Shown piece by piece: positions 45,046 to 53,238 of a stretch of 64,000 nucleotides of DNA (the stretch's first letter is position 1; every line of letters starts with the position of its first letter). The stretch covers positions 1 through 64,000 of the forward strand of contig CYUH01000012.1 in the NCBI GenBank assembly GCA_001403755.1. The letters run 5' to 3'. The stretch comes from Chryseobacterium senegalense. Its GTDB lineage: Bacteria; Bacteroidota; Bacteroidia; Flavobacteriales; Weeksellaceae. The notes beneath the pieces are model-generated. The model had not been told where the DNA came from. It worked only from the letters and a program-made list of their open reading frames with translations, and made no database searches. The translations under genes were made by a program, and so were the position numbers.

Positions 45046-45759
45046 ATGAATTTCATTAAAAACAATCTCGCAAACGCCTTCACTTTGGCCAATTTATTTT
45101 CCGGAAGCACCGGTGTCATTCAATTGCTTGCCGGGAATTATCGAATCACGGCGATTTGCATTATCGTTTCTTTGATCCTGGATTTTTTCGACGGTTTTGT
45201 TGCGAGAGCGCTGAAATCCAATTCAAATTTAGGAGCGCAACTCGATTCTCTTGCCGATATGGTAAGTTTCGGTTTGTTGCCGGGTATCGTGATGTACAAA
45301 GCTTTGGAACCTTTCGCAAATCAAATTTTCGGGATGGAGCTGCCTTTTGAAATAAAATATTTCGGGCTTTTAATCACTTTATTTTCATGTTTAAGGTTGG
45401 CAATTTTCAATTTAGATGAGGAGCAAACCTATTATTTCAAGGGACTGAATACGCCTTCAAATACCATTTTGATTTTCGGACTTTATTACGCATTTCTCGA
45501 AAGCGGAAATTTAAAATTTATCTTTGAAAATCCTTTGTTAATGGTAATATTTACGATAATTTCTTCGTGGATTTTAGTAAGCCCAGTAAAAATGATTGCG
45601 ATGAAATTCAAATCGATGAAATTAGAAGACAATTATCCGAAGATCGCTTTGTTAATCGGCGCTGTATTGATCTTAATTATTTTTAAGACCATCGGAATTC
45701 CATTGGTGATTTTATACTATATTTTGATTTCACTTATTTTTCAAAAGCAATTAAAATAA
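45046..45759 (+). CDS. pssA: CDP-diacylglycerol-serine O-phosphatidyltransferase
   Basis: The 237-residue inner-membrane enzyme makes phosphatidylserine, the precursor of phosphatidylethanolamine. The CDP-alcohol phosphotransferase signature D-x2-D-G-x2-A-R-x8-G-x3-D-x3-D is intact (LDFFDGFVARALK, then NLGAQLDSLADMVSFG, residues about 45-75). About seven or eight helices follow. The N-terminal LANAFTLANLFSG and length fit class II PssA of Bacteroidota. It heads a plus-strand run of genes, with the exonuclease gene after 41 bases. Confidence 0.93.
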   Translation: MNFIKNNLANAFTLANLFSGSTGVIQLLAGNYRITAICIIVSLILDFFDGFVARALKSNSNLGAQLDSLADMVSFGLLPGIVMYKALEPFANQIFGMELPFEIKYFGLLITLFSCLRLAIFNLDEEQTYYFKGLNTPSNTILIFGLYYAFLESGNLKFIFENPLLMVIFTIISSWILVSPVKMIAMKFKSMKLEDNYPKIALLIGAVLILIIFKTIGIPLVILYYILISLIFQKQLK

Positions 45760-45800
45760 ATCTTCAGGTTAATAAATAAGTACACTCCCAAATAAGAAAA

Positions 45801-46565
45801 ATGAATTTAAAACTCTATAAACCGCTCTGCATCTTCGATCTGGAAACTACTGGAACCAATGTAGCAAAAGACCGAATTGTGGAAATCTGCATCCTGAAAG
45901 TAAATCCGGACTCCTCGCGAGAAAGCAAAACCTGGCTCGTAAATCCCGAAATGTTCATCCCGAAAGAATCTACTGCGGTGCATGGAATCACGGATGAAGA
46001 TGTGAAAAACGCTCCTAAGTTTAAAGAAATCGCTCCGAAAATTATGGAAATGATCGCAGGCTCTGATTTGGGCGGATTCAATTCCAACCGATTTGATGTT
46101 CCGCTTTTGGCGGAAGAACTTCTGCGAGCCGGAATCGATTTCGATTTAAGCAAGTTCAAATTGGTTGATGCGCAAACGATTTTTCATAAAATGGAGCCAA
46201 GAAATCTCACTGCTGCTTACAAATTTTATTGCAAAAAAGAATTGGAAAACGCCCACTCTGCTGAAGCTGATGTATTAGCGACTTTTGAAGTATTGGATGC
46301 GCAAGTTGCTCACTACGAAGAGCTTCCAAACGATATTGCTGCACTGAGCGAGTTTTCTTTTCACACCAAATTTGCTGATTTGGCAGGAATGATTCATTTT
46401 GATGAGGATCAACAGGAGATTTTCGCTTTTGGGAAATACAAAGGACAGCGCGTGAAAGACGTTTTCCAAAAGGATTTGGGCTATTACGGATGGATCCAGA
46501 GTGCTGATTTTCCGTTATATACCAAGAAAATTTTGACAGGAATTCAACTTCGTTCAAAATTTTAA
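45801..46565 (+). CDS. DnaQ-like 3'-5' exonuclease
   Basis: The 254-residue cytosolic DEDDh exonuclease has Exo I at CIFDLETTGTNVAKDRIVEI (Asp and Glu at about 13 and 15), Exo II at GSDLGGFNSNRFDVPLL (Asn/Asp about 93-98) and Exo III at NAHSAEADVLATFEVL (His about 152, Asp about 157). A C-terminal extension (about 180-254) has FAFGKYKGQRVKDVFQKDLGYYGWI, which resembles the small domain found after the exonuclease in related Bacteroidota proteins. It may act in DNA repair or as a DNA polymerase III epsilon-like proofreader; this cannot be decided here. Confidence 0.9.
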   Translation: MNLKLYKPLCIFDLETTGTNVAKDRIVEICILKVNPDSSRESKTWLVNPEMFIPKESTAVHGITDEDVKNAPKFKEIAPKIMEMIAGSDLGGFNSNRFDVPLLAEELLRAGIDFDLSKFKLVDAQTIFHKMEPRNLTAAYKFYCKKELENAHSAEADVLATFEVLDAQVAHYEELPNDIAALSEFSFHTKFADLAGMIHFDEDQQEIFAFGKYKGQRVKDVFQKDLGYYGWIQSADFPLYTKKILTGIQLRSKF

Positions 46566-46627
46566 TTTTTTTAAGTCATCAAAGATTTATTTAAGGATAA
46601 GTTTTTCAAAACGTAACAAATTTAATT

Positions 46628-47236
46628 ATGAAAATAATTTGCATCGGCAGAAATTACGCAGAACACGCCAAGGAACTCGGTAATGAAGTCCCTGAAAACC
46701 CCGTAATTTTCATGAAACCCGACACCGCGGTTTTAAAGAAAGGTTCGGATTTTTATATCCCTGAATTTTCAGAAGATATTCACTACGAACTGGAAGTGGT
46801 TTTGAAAATTTCAAAAGGCGGAAAATATATTCAGGAAGAAAAAGCCGGAAATCACTTTGAAGAGATCGCTTTGGGAATTGATTTTACTGCGAGAGATTTA
46901 CAAACCAAACTAAAGGAAAAAGGACTTCCGTGGGAACTTTCGAAAGGCTTCGATGGTTCTGCAGTGATCTCAGATTTCTGCAAAAAAGAATATTACGATT
47001 TGAAAAACCTGCAATTTTCTTTACATAAAAATAAAGCAGAAGTTCAGAATGGCAACACATCACTGATGCTTTTCAGTCCAGAAAAAATTATCGCCTTTGT
47101 TTCGCAATATTTTACCTTAAAAACCGGAGATCTTATTTTTACGGGAACCCCGAAAGGTGTTGGTAAAGTGGAGGAAAATGATATATTGGAAGCTTATCTT
47201 GAAAATAAAAAAATGCTGGATATCAGAATTCAGTAA
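46628..47236 (+). CDS. Fumarylacetoacetate hydrolase-family enzyme
   Basis: The 202-residue cytosolic protein has the metal-binding FAH fold in its short form: CIGRNYAEHAKELGNEVP at the N-terminus, MKPDTAVLK, and the metal ligands in HYELEVVLKISKGG (Glu-x-Glu, about 58-60) and GIDFTARDLQ (Asp, about 90). GDLIFTGTPKGVG is near the C-terminus. Members act as oxaloacetate decarboxylase/tautomerase or acylpyruvate hydrolase. The PEP carboxylase elsewhere in the window makes an oxaloacetate link attractive, but that is a guess. Confidence 0.88.
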   Translation: MKIICIGRNYAEHAKELGNEVPENPVIFMKPDTAVLKKGSDFYIPEFSEDIHYELEVVLKISKGGKYIQEEKAGNHFEEIALGIDFTARDLQTKLKEKGLPWELSKGFDGSAVISDFCKKEYYDLKNLQFSLHKNKAEVQNGNTSLMLFSPEKIIAFVSQYFTLKTGDLIFTGTPKGVGKVEENDILEAYLENKKMLDIRIQ

Positions 47237-47271
47237 AATTTCGTAACTTTAAGCAACAAAATATTTAAATT

Positions 47272-47706
47272 ATGATCAATATTATACTACCTGTAGATTT
47301 CAGTGATTCTACAGACCAATTGATTGATGGATCAATAAAATTTGCGAAAGAAATCGGGGGAAAACTATGCTTAATTCATGTTGCACCTGCGGATATTGGT
47401 TTTGCAATTGGAGATATGGGATTTCAGTATTTTCCGGAAGTGGAGCAAAATGAAATTAAAGAAGAGCTGCTTCGGTTAAATAATATTCAGCAGCGCGTAC
47501 TTGCACAAGGTGTAGATTGTGAACATCTATTGAAACAGGGTGTTGCCGGTGATATAATTCTAGAATACGCCAAAGAAAAAAATGCCACTTATATGGTAAT
47601 GGGCTCACATGGCAGAAGCGGAATTTATGACGTATTTGTGGGAAGTCTTACCAAAGAACTTACCCGTCGTTCGCCAATTCCTGTACTGGTAATTCCGGTT
47701 CATTAA
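47272..47706 (+). CDS. Universal stress protein (UspA family)
   Basis: The 144-residue single-domain protein has the UspA fold. It has ILPVDFSDSTDQLIDGSIKFA at the start and an ATP-binding-type loop in VMGSHGRSGIYDVFVGSLTKELTRRSPIPVLVIPV (G-x2-G-x9-G-S/T pattern, about 108-140), so it probably binds nucleotide and dimerises. It begins 35 bases after the FAH gene and ends at a strong bidirectional terminator. Confidence 0.92.
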   Translation: MINIILPVDFSDSTDQLIDGSIKFAKEIGGKLCLIHVAPADIGFAIGDMGFQYFPEVEQNEIKEELLRLNNIQQRVLAQGVDCEHLLKQGVAGDIILEYAKEKNATYMVMGSHGRSGIYDVFVGSLTKELTRRSPIPVLVIPVH

Positions 47707-47726
47707 AATATTACAACAAAAAAAAC

Positions 47727-47759
47727 AATCCCGTAATTCTGAGAATTACGGGATTTTTA
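47727..47759. terminator. Bidirectional terminator after the universal stress protein gene
   Basis: AATCCCGTAATTC (47727-47739) pairs perfectly with GAATTACGGGATT (47743-47755) around TGA, with an A-rich tract before and T-rich tract after. It serves both converging genes. Confidence 0.9.
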
Positions 47760-47778
47760 TAAATAATGTAAGTATCAA

Positions 47779-48015
47779 TTATTTAGTTTTCTTAGAGTGG
47801 ATTTTTGGATCGTAGTAAGGGTGATGTCCTTCTGTTGGCGAAAAATATTCTTTGTCTTTGTCACCTCCTAAAGTAGTAACCAAAACATAGCACCAATAGG
47901 TAAACAATGCCGAAGCAACGAGAAATAAAACCCAGTTAAGAAAATTACCTGCAAAATCAAAAAACCCAAAAGACCATTTGAATGCATCGCTTAAGAAGAG
48001 AAAGAAAGACGTCAT
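47779..48015 (-). CDS. Small single-helix membrane protein (DUF6341-like)
   Basis: The 78-residue product has an amphipathic aromatic N-terminus (FFLFLSDAFKWSFGFFDF), one transmembrane helix at about 24-47 (FLNWVLFLVASALFTYWCYVLV) and a polar tail with GHHPYYDPKIHSKKTK. It resembles a small family I remember as DUF6341, which neighbours a polytopic DUF6427-like gene in other Flavobacteriia, as it does here (divergent, 42 bases away). Function is unknown; the family assignment is from memory. Confidence 0.65.
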   Translation of the reverse strand: MTSFFLFLSDAFKWSFGFFDFAGNFLNWVLFLVASALFTYWCYVLVTTLGGDKDKEYFSPTEGHHPYYDPKIHSKKTK

Positions 48016-48033
48016 TATTTTCCTTTTTTAAAT

Positions 48034-48041
48034 TAACTTTG
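48034..48041 (+). promoter_or_regulatory. TAnnTTTG element before the 300-residue membrane protein gene
   Basis: TAACTTTG lies 16 bases before the ATG at 48058, in the gap between two divergent genes. Confidence 0.45.
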
Positions 48042-48057
48042 CACAAAATTAATAAAA

Positions 48058-48960
48058 ATGTTTCGATTACTTTCAAAAGAAAGCAATATTTTTTCAATAC
48101 CGATTTACATTGTCATACTTCTTTTAATTGTAATAGGATTTAACTTCCTCGATTTCAATTCATTAGACATAATTTCTGCAGTGATAACTTTTGCAGGTGT
48201 TGCTTTGGGATATTTTTGTTTTAATGCGATTTCACTGAATTATCAAACGCATTTGCCATTTTTTCTTTATACGGCGTTTATATTCGCGCTGTATCCCGGT
48301 GATTTGGATATTGGAATTGCGGTTTCGCTTTTCACCAATTCAATTATTATTCTGTTGCTTACCGATAATGATTTGGCGGTTCGTAGAAATTCTATCATTC
48401 TGGTGGGCGCTATTTTAGCGTTAAATTTTATTTTTTTACCCACAACTTGGCCGATGTCAATTTTTGTGATTTTACACCTTATTGGGACTTCCGATCGGGT
48501 TGGATTACATATTTTCAAATTGTTTTTTGGGATGTCATTGGTTGCAATTTCTTATTTCAGCATTGCTTATTTTCTTGGAATGAATTCCTGGAACGAAGTT
48601 TATTTTCCTTTTTATTCCTTTGAAGTATCAAAAAATAACGAAAAACTACTTTGGCTTTCTCCGATTGGGCTTCTGCTAATACATTCGGTATTTGATCATT
48701 TTAGAAATTTCAATAAAAAAAGTCCAACAAGCAAATTTAAATATACATTTTTGCTCATTTATTCATTCGCGCAACTTGCTACGATCTTCTTGTACATGGG
48801 AAATGTGTATGAATATTTGCTGTTACTTGCACTTCCTGCTTCCATTATCCTGAGCAGAATGCTAAGATTTTTGCCCAAATATTGGATGAAGGAATCAGGA
48901 CTTTGGATCATCATCACCAGTTTGATGATTTTTAAAGTGATTAATTATTTACAATTTTAA
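48058..48960 (+). CDS. Polytopic membrane protein (DUF6427-like)
   Basis: The 300-residue inner-membrane protein has about nine to ten hydrophobic helices spread over the whole length, few charged loops (LLTDNDLAVRRNS, HFRNFNKKSPTSKFK) and no catalytic motif I can name. Position next to the small single-helix gene matches the arrangement I recall for DUF6427 proteins. It starts a probable four-gene plus-strand unit with the DUF3109 and MgtC genes (gaps 14 and 24 bases). Function is unknown. Confidence 0.7.
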   Translation: MFRLLSKESNIFSIPIYIVILLLIVIGFNFLDFNSLDIISAVITFAGVALGYFCFNAISLNYQTHLPFFLYTAFIFALYPGDLDIGIAVSLFTNSIIILLLTDNDLAVRRNSIILVGAILALNFIFLPTTWPMSIFVILHLIGTSDRVGLHIFKLFFGMSLVAISYFSIAYFLGMNSWNEVYFPFYSFEVSKNNEKLLWLSPIGLLLIHSVFDHFRNFNKKSPTSKFKYTFLLIYSFAQLATIFLYMGNVYEYLLLLALPASIILSRMLRFLPKYWMKESGLWIIITSLMIFKVINYLQF

Positions 48961-48974
48961 TATTAAAAAAATTC

Positions 48975-49559
48975 ATGATACAAATAGACAATAAACTAAT
49001 TTCTGAAGATATTTTTGAAGAGGAATTTGTGTGCAATCTCACCAAATGCAAAGGCGCATGTTGCGTGGCAGGCGATGTGGGCGCACCGCTGGAAAAATAT
49101 GAAACAGAAATTCTTGATAAAATTTATGAAAAAGTAAAACCCTATCTTCGGCCGGAAGGCGTGGCTGCGCTAGAGGAACAGGGAACTTGGACGATCGATC
49201 CACACGATGGCGATTATGTAACTCCGATGGTCAATGGCGAGGAATGTGCCTACGTGATTTTCGACGAAAAGGGAATCACCAAATGCGGAATAGAAAAAGC
49301 CTACGAAGATGGCGCGGTAGATTGGCAAAAGCCTATTTCCTGCCACCTCTACCCGATTCGCGTGACTGAATACTCCACCTTTACTGCGATGAATTACCAC
49401 GAGTGGGAAATCTGCAGCGATGCGTGTGTTCTGGGTAAAGAATTGAAAGTTCCGGTGTATAAATTCCTAAAAACTCCGCTGATCCGAAAATATGGCGAAG
49501 AATTCTACACCACGCTTTGCGAAGCTGCTGATGAATGGAAAGTGGAATTTGGTTCGTAA
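48975..49559 (+). CDS. DUF3109-family Cys-rich protein
   Basis: The 194-residue cytosolic protein has a conserved Cys cluster: FVCNLTKCKGACCVAGD (Cys about 20, 24, 28, 29), EECAYVIF, TKCGIEKAY, ISCHLYPIRV and EICSDACVLG. This pattern matches the DUF3109 family, related to the YkgJ-type CxxxCxxCC zinc/iron-cluster proteins. It probably binds a metal or Fe-S centre. The family has no proven role. It lies between a membrane-protein gene and an MgtC-family gene in one strand run. Confidence 0.88.
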   Translation: MIQIDNKLISEDIFEEEFVCNLTKCKGACCVAGDVGAPLEKYETEILDKIYEKVKPYLRPEGVAALEEQGTWTIDPHDGDYVTPMVNGEECAYVIFDEKGITKCGIEKAYEDGAVDWQKPISCHLYPIRVTEYSTFTAMNYHEWEICSDACVLGKELKVPVYKFLKTPLIRKYGEEFYTTLCEAADEWKVEFGS

Positions 49560-49583
49560 AAAATGTCTATCTTTAAATAAAAA

Positions 49584-50231
49584 ATGTCGGAACATTTTGA
49601 ATCTTTAGATATTTACAAAGCAATTATTTCTATTATAGCAGGGCTCATTTTAGGTTTTGAAAGGGAAATAAAGGACAAATCCGCGGGCTTGAAAACAATC
49701 ACCATCATTTGTCTGGGTTCTACCCTTTTTTCGATTATTTCCTATAAACTCGCCGGTGATGGCGATCCTACCAGAATCGCTTCCTATATCGTGAGCGGAA
49801 TTGGTTTTCTGGGCGCCGGCGTAATTTTTAAAGAAGGTTTTACCGTGTACGGACTTACCACAGCGGGCATTATCTGGATGGCTGCTGCAGTGGGAATGGC
49901 TATTGGTTTCGGAGAAATATATATCTCCTTTACTTTTCTTATTTCAGCAATTCTAATTATTTACACTGCGAAATATCTTACAAAACATTTTCTGCCTCTT
50001 CATCACCACAAAATCCTGAAGATGCGCATGAGCACTCATAATTTTCTCGCTCACAAAACAACAATTTTGGGCAATCTGAAATCCATGACCAGCGATCTGA
50101 ACGAAATTGCAATCGAAAAAGATTTAGATCATATCTTACTGACGCTGGAGATTCATATTTCTGAAAAACAGCTTGATAAAATGGAGAACTTCCTTACTTC
50201 TAATAAAAATCTGGATTATTTCAGTTACTAA
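49584..50231 (+). CDS. MgtC/SapB-family membrane protein
   Basis: The 215-residue inner-membrane protein has five helices in the first 145 residues with the family signatures AGLILGFEREIKDKSAGLKTI, LGSTLFSIISY, SGIGFLGAGVIFKEG and GLTTAGIIWMAAAVGMAIG. A cytosolic ACT-like C-terminal domain follows (about 150-215). MgtC proteins are linked to magnesium-limited growth and membrane potential control. It is the last gene of the plus-strand run; its terminator has been split by an insertion sequence. Confidence 0.92.
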   Translation: MSEHFESLDIYKAIISIIAGLILGFEREIKDKSAGLKTITIICLGSTLFSIISYKLAGDGDPTRIASYIVSGIGFLGAGVIFKEGFTVYGLTTAGIIWMAAAVGMAIGFGEIYISFTFLISAILIIYTAKYLTKHFLPLHHHKILKMRMSTHNFLAHKTTILGNLKSMTSDLNEIAIEKDLDHILLTLEIHISEKQLDKMENFLTSNKNLDYFSY

Positions 50232-50257
50232 AAAATTAAATCAAAAAATCCGTCTCA

Positions 50258-50261
50258 TTGC
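50258..50261 (+). repeat. Target-site duplication TTGC, left copy
   Basis: TTGC directly abuts the left end of the insertion sequence. The matching copy is at 51689-51692. Confidence 0.8.
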
Positions 50262-50289
50262 TAGACTGCACCCAAAAGTTTAGACAAAA

Positions 50290-51078
50290 TTAAACAATAT
50301 TTTCAAAGGAAAGAGTTCGGTACTGTACCGGACTCTTTCCTTTGAGATTGAGTCTTATTCTATCATTGTTGTAATAGTGAATGTACTTCACTATTTCCTT
50401 CTTAAGTTCCTGAATGGAACCAAACTTTCTGGTATAAAACATTTCTGATTTTATCGTTCCAAAAAAGTTTTCTATCACCGCATTGTCCAAACAGTTTCCT
50501 TTTCGGGACATACTTTGAACAATTCCTTTTTCTTTTAATATATTTTGATAAGCTTTCATTTGATATTGCCAACCTTGATCAGAATGTAGAATGATGTTCT
50601 GTGTAGATTTTACTTTTCTGAATGATTTCTTTAGCATTCTGATGATTTGGCTAAACACAGGTCTTTCAGATAAGTCAAAACTGACAATTTCACCATTAAA
50701 TAAATCGATGATTGGAGATAGGTAAAGTTTATTACCCGATACATTAAACTCTGTAACATCGGTTGCCCATTTCTGATTAGGAGTGTCCGATTTGAAATTC
50801 CTCTGTAGAACATTGGGCGCAATTTTCCCTTGCTCTCCCTTGTAAGATTTATATTTCTTCACTCGGATAATACTCTTTAATCCTAATATTTTCATAAGTC
50901 GTAAAACAGTTTTGTGATTAATCAAAATTCCTTTTTCTTTCAAAAGCAAAGTAATTCTTCTATAGCCCAACCTTCCTTTGTGACGATGATAAACCTGCTT
51001 AATCATTTCTTTTATTTCCGCATATTTATCTTTCATTTGAAAGCGTTTTTGATAGTAATAAAAACTGCTTCTTGCCAT
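50290..51078 (-). CDS. IS3-family transposase OrfB (integrase catalytic part)
   Basis: From the first ATG the product has 262 residues; in the element it is normally made as an OrfAB fusion by -1 frameshifting, and the frame is open for at least 20 codons upstream (KAIEELRQDFDLAVLLHCTS) into the OrfA overlap. It has an HTH_21 region (YAEIKEMIKQVYHRHKGRLGYRRI), then an rve domain with the DDE triad: Asp in WATDVTEF, Asp in ILHSDQGWQYQ and Glu in NAVIENFFGTIKSE. The catalytic core is complete. Confidence 0.93.
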   Translation of the reverse strand: MARSSFYYYQKRFQMKDKYAEIKEMIKQVYHRHKGRLGYRRITLLLKEKGILINHKTVLRLMKILGLKSIIRVKKYKSYKGEQGKIAPNVLQRNFKSDTPNQKWATDVTEFNVSGNKLYLSPIIDLFNGEIVSFDLSERPVFSQIIRMLKKSFRKVKSTQNIILHSDQGWQYQMKAYQNILKEKGIVQSMSRKGNCLDNAVIENFFGTIKSEMFYTRKFGSIQELKKEIVKYIHYYNNDRIRLNLKGKSPVQYRTLSFENIV

Positions 51079-51119
51079 CGATGTACAATGCAGCAGTACT
51101 GCTAAATCAAAGTCCTGCC

Positions 51120-51644
51120 TTAACTCTTCGATGGCTTTGGATTTTTCCTTTCCTGAATTAAGGCGTCTAACTTTTTTAAAATGGCGTTCTCGGCTTCTAA
51201 ATAATAAATCCTCTCCAACAGTTCTTCCTCCCTTGTTAAGGGTTTGCCTGTTTTCTTTTTTTTTCGCTTGTAATTACTCATGGTTTTAGGTCTTCCTCTG
51301 GGTCTGTTTTCTAAACCTAAAATACCATTTTTTTTGTAATTACGCTGCCAAATAAGAATACTGGACTCCGCAGGAATATTAAACCTTCTCGACGCTTCTT
51401 TTAAACTTAAATTCTCTTTCTCAATTACTGATAAAATCTTTAATTTAAAATCTTTTGTGTAATGCGTATTGGAAAGCCGAACAAGTCCTGAAACGCCATA
51501 AAGTTCATAAAATTTTATCCATTTACGAACCAATGAACCACAAACTCCAATGCGTTTTCCTAAATCGTCTGTTCCAATATCCCCTTTGTGATATCTCTTT
51601 ATAGCTTTTAATTTAAAGTCTACTGAATATTTACTTTTCCCCAT
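51120..51644 (-). CDS. IS3-family transposase OrfA (DNA-binding part)
   Basis: The 174-residue product starts at the ATG at 51644 (MGKSKYSVDFKLKAIKRYHK); the longer frame runs into the inverted repeat and is rejected. Two helix-turn-helix units are seen (about 5-55 and 60-110: DFKLKILSVIEKENLSLKEASRRFNI). A basic linker GRPKTMSNYKRKKKKTGKP follows, then a leucine-zipper-like helix (LLERIYYLEAENAILKKLDAL) that mediates OrfA/OrfAB contacts. The stop follows the frameshift site. Confidence 0.9.
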   Translation of the reverse strand: MGKSKYSVDFKLKAIKRYHKGDIGTDDLGKRIGVCGSLVRKWIKFYELYGVSGLVRLSNTHYTKDFKLKILSVIEKENLSLKEASRRFNIPAESSILIWQRNYKKNGILGLENRPRGRPKTMSNYKRKKKKTGKPLTREEELLERIYYLEAENAILKKLDALIQERKNPKPSKS

Positions 51645-51688
51645 AAAAAATGCCCCTAAAAAGTGTCTAACTTTTTGGGGGCAGTCCA

Positions 51689-51692
51689 TTGC
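51689..51692 (+). repeat. Target-site duplication TTGC, right copy
   Basis: It abuts the right inverted repeat and equals 50258-50261. Confidence 0.8.
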
Positions 51693-51723
51693 TGAGACGG
51701 ATTTTATATTTATTAAAGTAAAA

Positions 51724-53058
51724 TTACTTCTTCAATTCTTCCAAAAACTCGTCGTGAGAGATTTTAGTTTCTTTTTTAGAAGCTTTTTCTAGGATTACAT
51801 CTTTTAGTTTTGCCATTCCTACTTCACTAGAAATCTGACGAACTTGCTCCTGATCTTTCAACATTTCTACTGCGTATTTCTGAATTTCTTCATCGCCCAA
51901 ATGGTGAATTCCGTAGATTGCCAATTGATTTCTTACCAACTGCTCCGCTTGTGCCAAAACATCACTGTAATCTAATTTGATTTCGTTGTCGTTCATCAAT
52001 TTACCTTCCAAAATCTGGTATTTCAATTGATTTTTTTCTGCTTCAAGGATCTCTTTTGCTTGTTCCTCTGATTGGATATTTTGGTTGCTGAACATTAACC
52101 ATTTTACCAAGAAAGTTTCAGGAAGTTTCACGTCTTCTTTCTTGTTAATTTGTTCCAAAATCTTGTTCACGAAATGTACATCCGCATTTTGCTGGAAATA
52201 TTCGTCAAGCTCTGATTTTACTTTTTCTTTAAGTTCTTCTTCAGATTTGATGTTTCCTTCACCATATACTTTATCGAACAATTCTTGGTTAAGTTCTGCT
52301 AAATTCAATCCGTAGAAATCTTTTACAGTAACTTCTAGTTGGTCGTGGTGTAAATTTTCAACTTCTTCTTTGCTGTAGCCTAATTCTTTTGCTAAGTCTT
52401 CGTTTTTCTGTAAATCTTCTTTGGAAATTTTTACAGATCCATCCATTTTCAAATCTTTCACCAATTTGAAAGCTTCCTTCTTCTCAGCATCGATTACCAC
52501 ATTTTTCGGGTGATGATGGTGCTCTCCTTCTGCATCTTCTTCAACGATTTGGCTGATTTGCAAAGCAACTTGAGAATCATCAGCGATGTTTTCCTGTACT
52601 ACTTTTTCTGCAAATCTTTTTTGCATGTTTTCGATGCTTTGGTTGATTTCTTTATCAGAAGCTTCTACTTTGAAGTGAGGTGCTTCGTATTTTGTCAAAT
52701 CAATTTTGAAATCTGGTTCGTAACCCACTTCGAAAGCTACGGTAACTTGATCTGCATTATGGTTTAATTCTTCAACCGGCTGTGGAACTGGCTGCCCAAC
52801 CAATCTTAAGTTATTTTCGTTTACATAATTATTAAGCGCTTCAGAAACCTGCTTGTTAATTTCTTCAAAAGCGATTCCTGCTTCATATTGTTTTCTCACC
52901 ATGCTCAATGGCACTTTTCCCTTTCTGAAACCTGGAACTTGTGCATTTTTAGCATAATTGATAAGTTGTTTTTCAACTTTATCCTTATAATCTGCTTTAT
53001 CTAGTGTAACTGTAAGTAACGCGCTTACTTCATCATGGTTTGTCGCTGTAACGTTCAT
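51724..53058 (-). CDS. tig: Trigger factor
   Basis: The 444-residue ribosome-associated chaperone has an N-terminal ribosome-binding domain with the signature stretch ending VPGFRKGKVPLSMVRKQYE (about 38-56). The middle part (about 145-250) is a divergent PPIase-like insert with a His run (GEHHHHPKN). The C-terminal helical arms (about 250-444) are rich in Glu/Lys/Leu. Length is in the normal range and the divergent FKBP region is typical for Bacteroidota. Its terminator is the one split by the IS, although the right-hand half (51693-51705) remains downstream of its stop. Confidence 0.92.
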   Translation of the reverse strand: MNVTATNHDEVSALLTVTLDKADYKDKVEKQLINYAKNAQVPGFRKGKVPLSMVRKQYEAGIAFEEINKQVSEALNNYVNENNLRLVGQPVPQPVEELNHNADQVTVAFEVGYEPDFKIDLTKYEAPHFKVEASDKEINQSIENMQKRFAEKVVQENIADDSQVALQISQIVEEDAEGEHHHHPKNVVIDAEKKEAFKLVKDLKMDGSVKISKEDLQKNEDLAKELGYSKEEVENLHHDQLEVTVKDFYGLNLAELNQELFDKVYGEGNIKSEEELKEKVKSELDEYFQQNADVHFVNKILEQINKKEDVKLPETFLVKWLMFSNQNIQSEEQAKEILEAEKNQLKYQILEGKLMNDNEIKLDYSDVLAQAEQLVRNQLAIYGIHHLGDEEIQKYAVEMLKDQEQVRQISSEVGMAKLKDVILEKASKKETKISHDEFLEELKK

Positions 53059-53135
53059 TGTTATGTTTTGAAAATTTAGGTTGCAAAAATAGTAAAAATT
53101 TATTAAAAGATTCTCGCTAAAAAATCATAAAAAAT

Positions 53136-53171
53136 ACTAAAAAAAATCATCTGCCATCAAGCAAATGATTT
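53136..53171 (-). terminator. Terminator of the lipoprotein/TonB receptor operon
   Basis: AAATCAT (53144-53150) and TGC pair with GCA and ATGATTT (53165-53171), and the minus strand continues with eight T residues. Confidence 0.75.
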
Positions 53172-53238
53172 AATTAAACAAAATACCACAAATACACGCT
53201 TACCAAAGATTAATCGCATATTTGTGGCGGTAAAATTT

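Larger units (their letters stand above)
50262..51688 (-). mobile_element. IS3-family insertion sequence, IS150-like, 1427 bp
   Basis: The ends are 25-bp inverted repeats with 21 matches (50262-50286 begins TAGACTGCACCC; 51664-51688 reads inward TGGACTGCCCCC). The element is flanked by a 4-bp TTGC duplication. It encodes OrfA and OrfB on the minus strand in overlapping frames, offset by -1, with a slippery A-rich site GGAAAAAT before the OrfA stop. Both frames are intact, so it may be active. The inverted-repeat start TGxACTGCxCCC and the long two-HTH OrfA fit the IS150 group. Confidence 0.92.
50245..51705. terminator. Bidirectional terminator split in its loop by an insertion sequence
   Basis: The left half AAAATCCGTCTCA (50245-50257) and right half TGAGACGGATTTT (51693-51705) are perfect reverse complements. 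With the element and one target copy removed they form a 13-bp stem with loop TTGC. Before insertion this would have terminated both mgtC and the converging tig. Confidence 0.85.
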
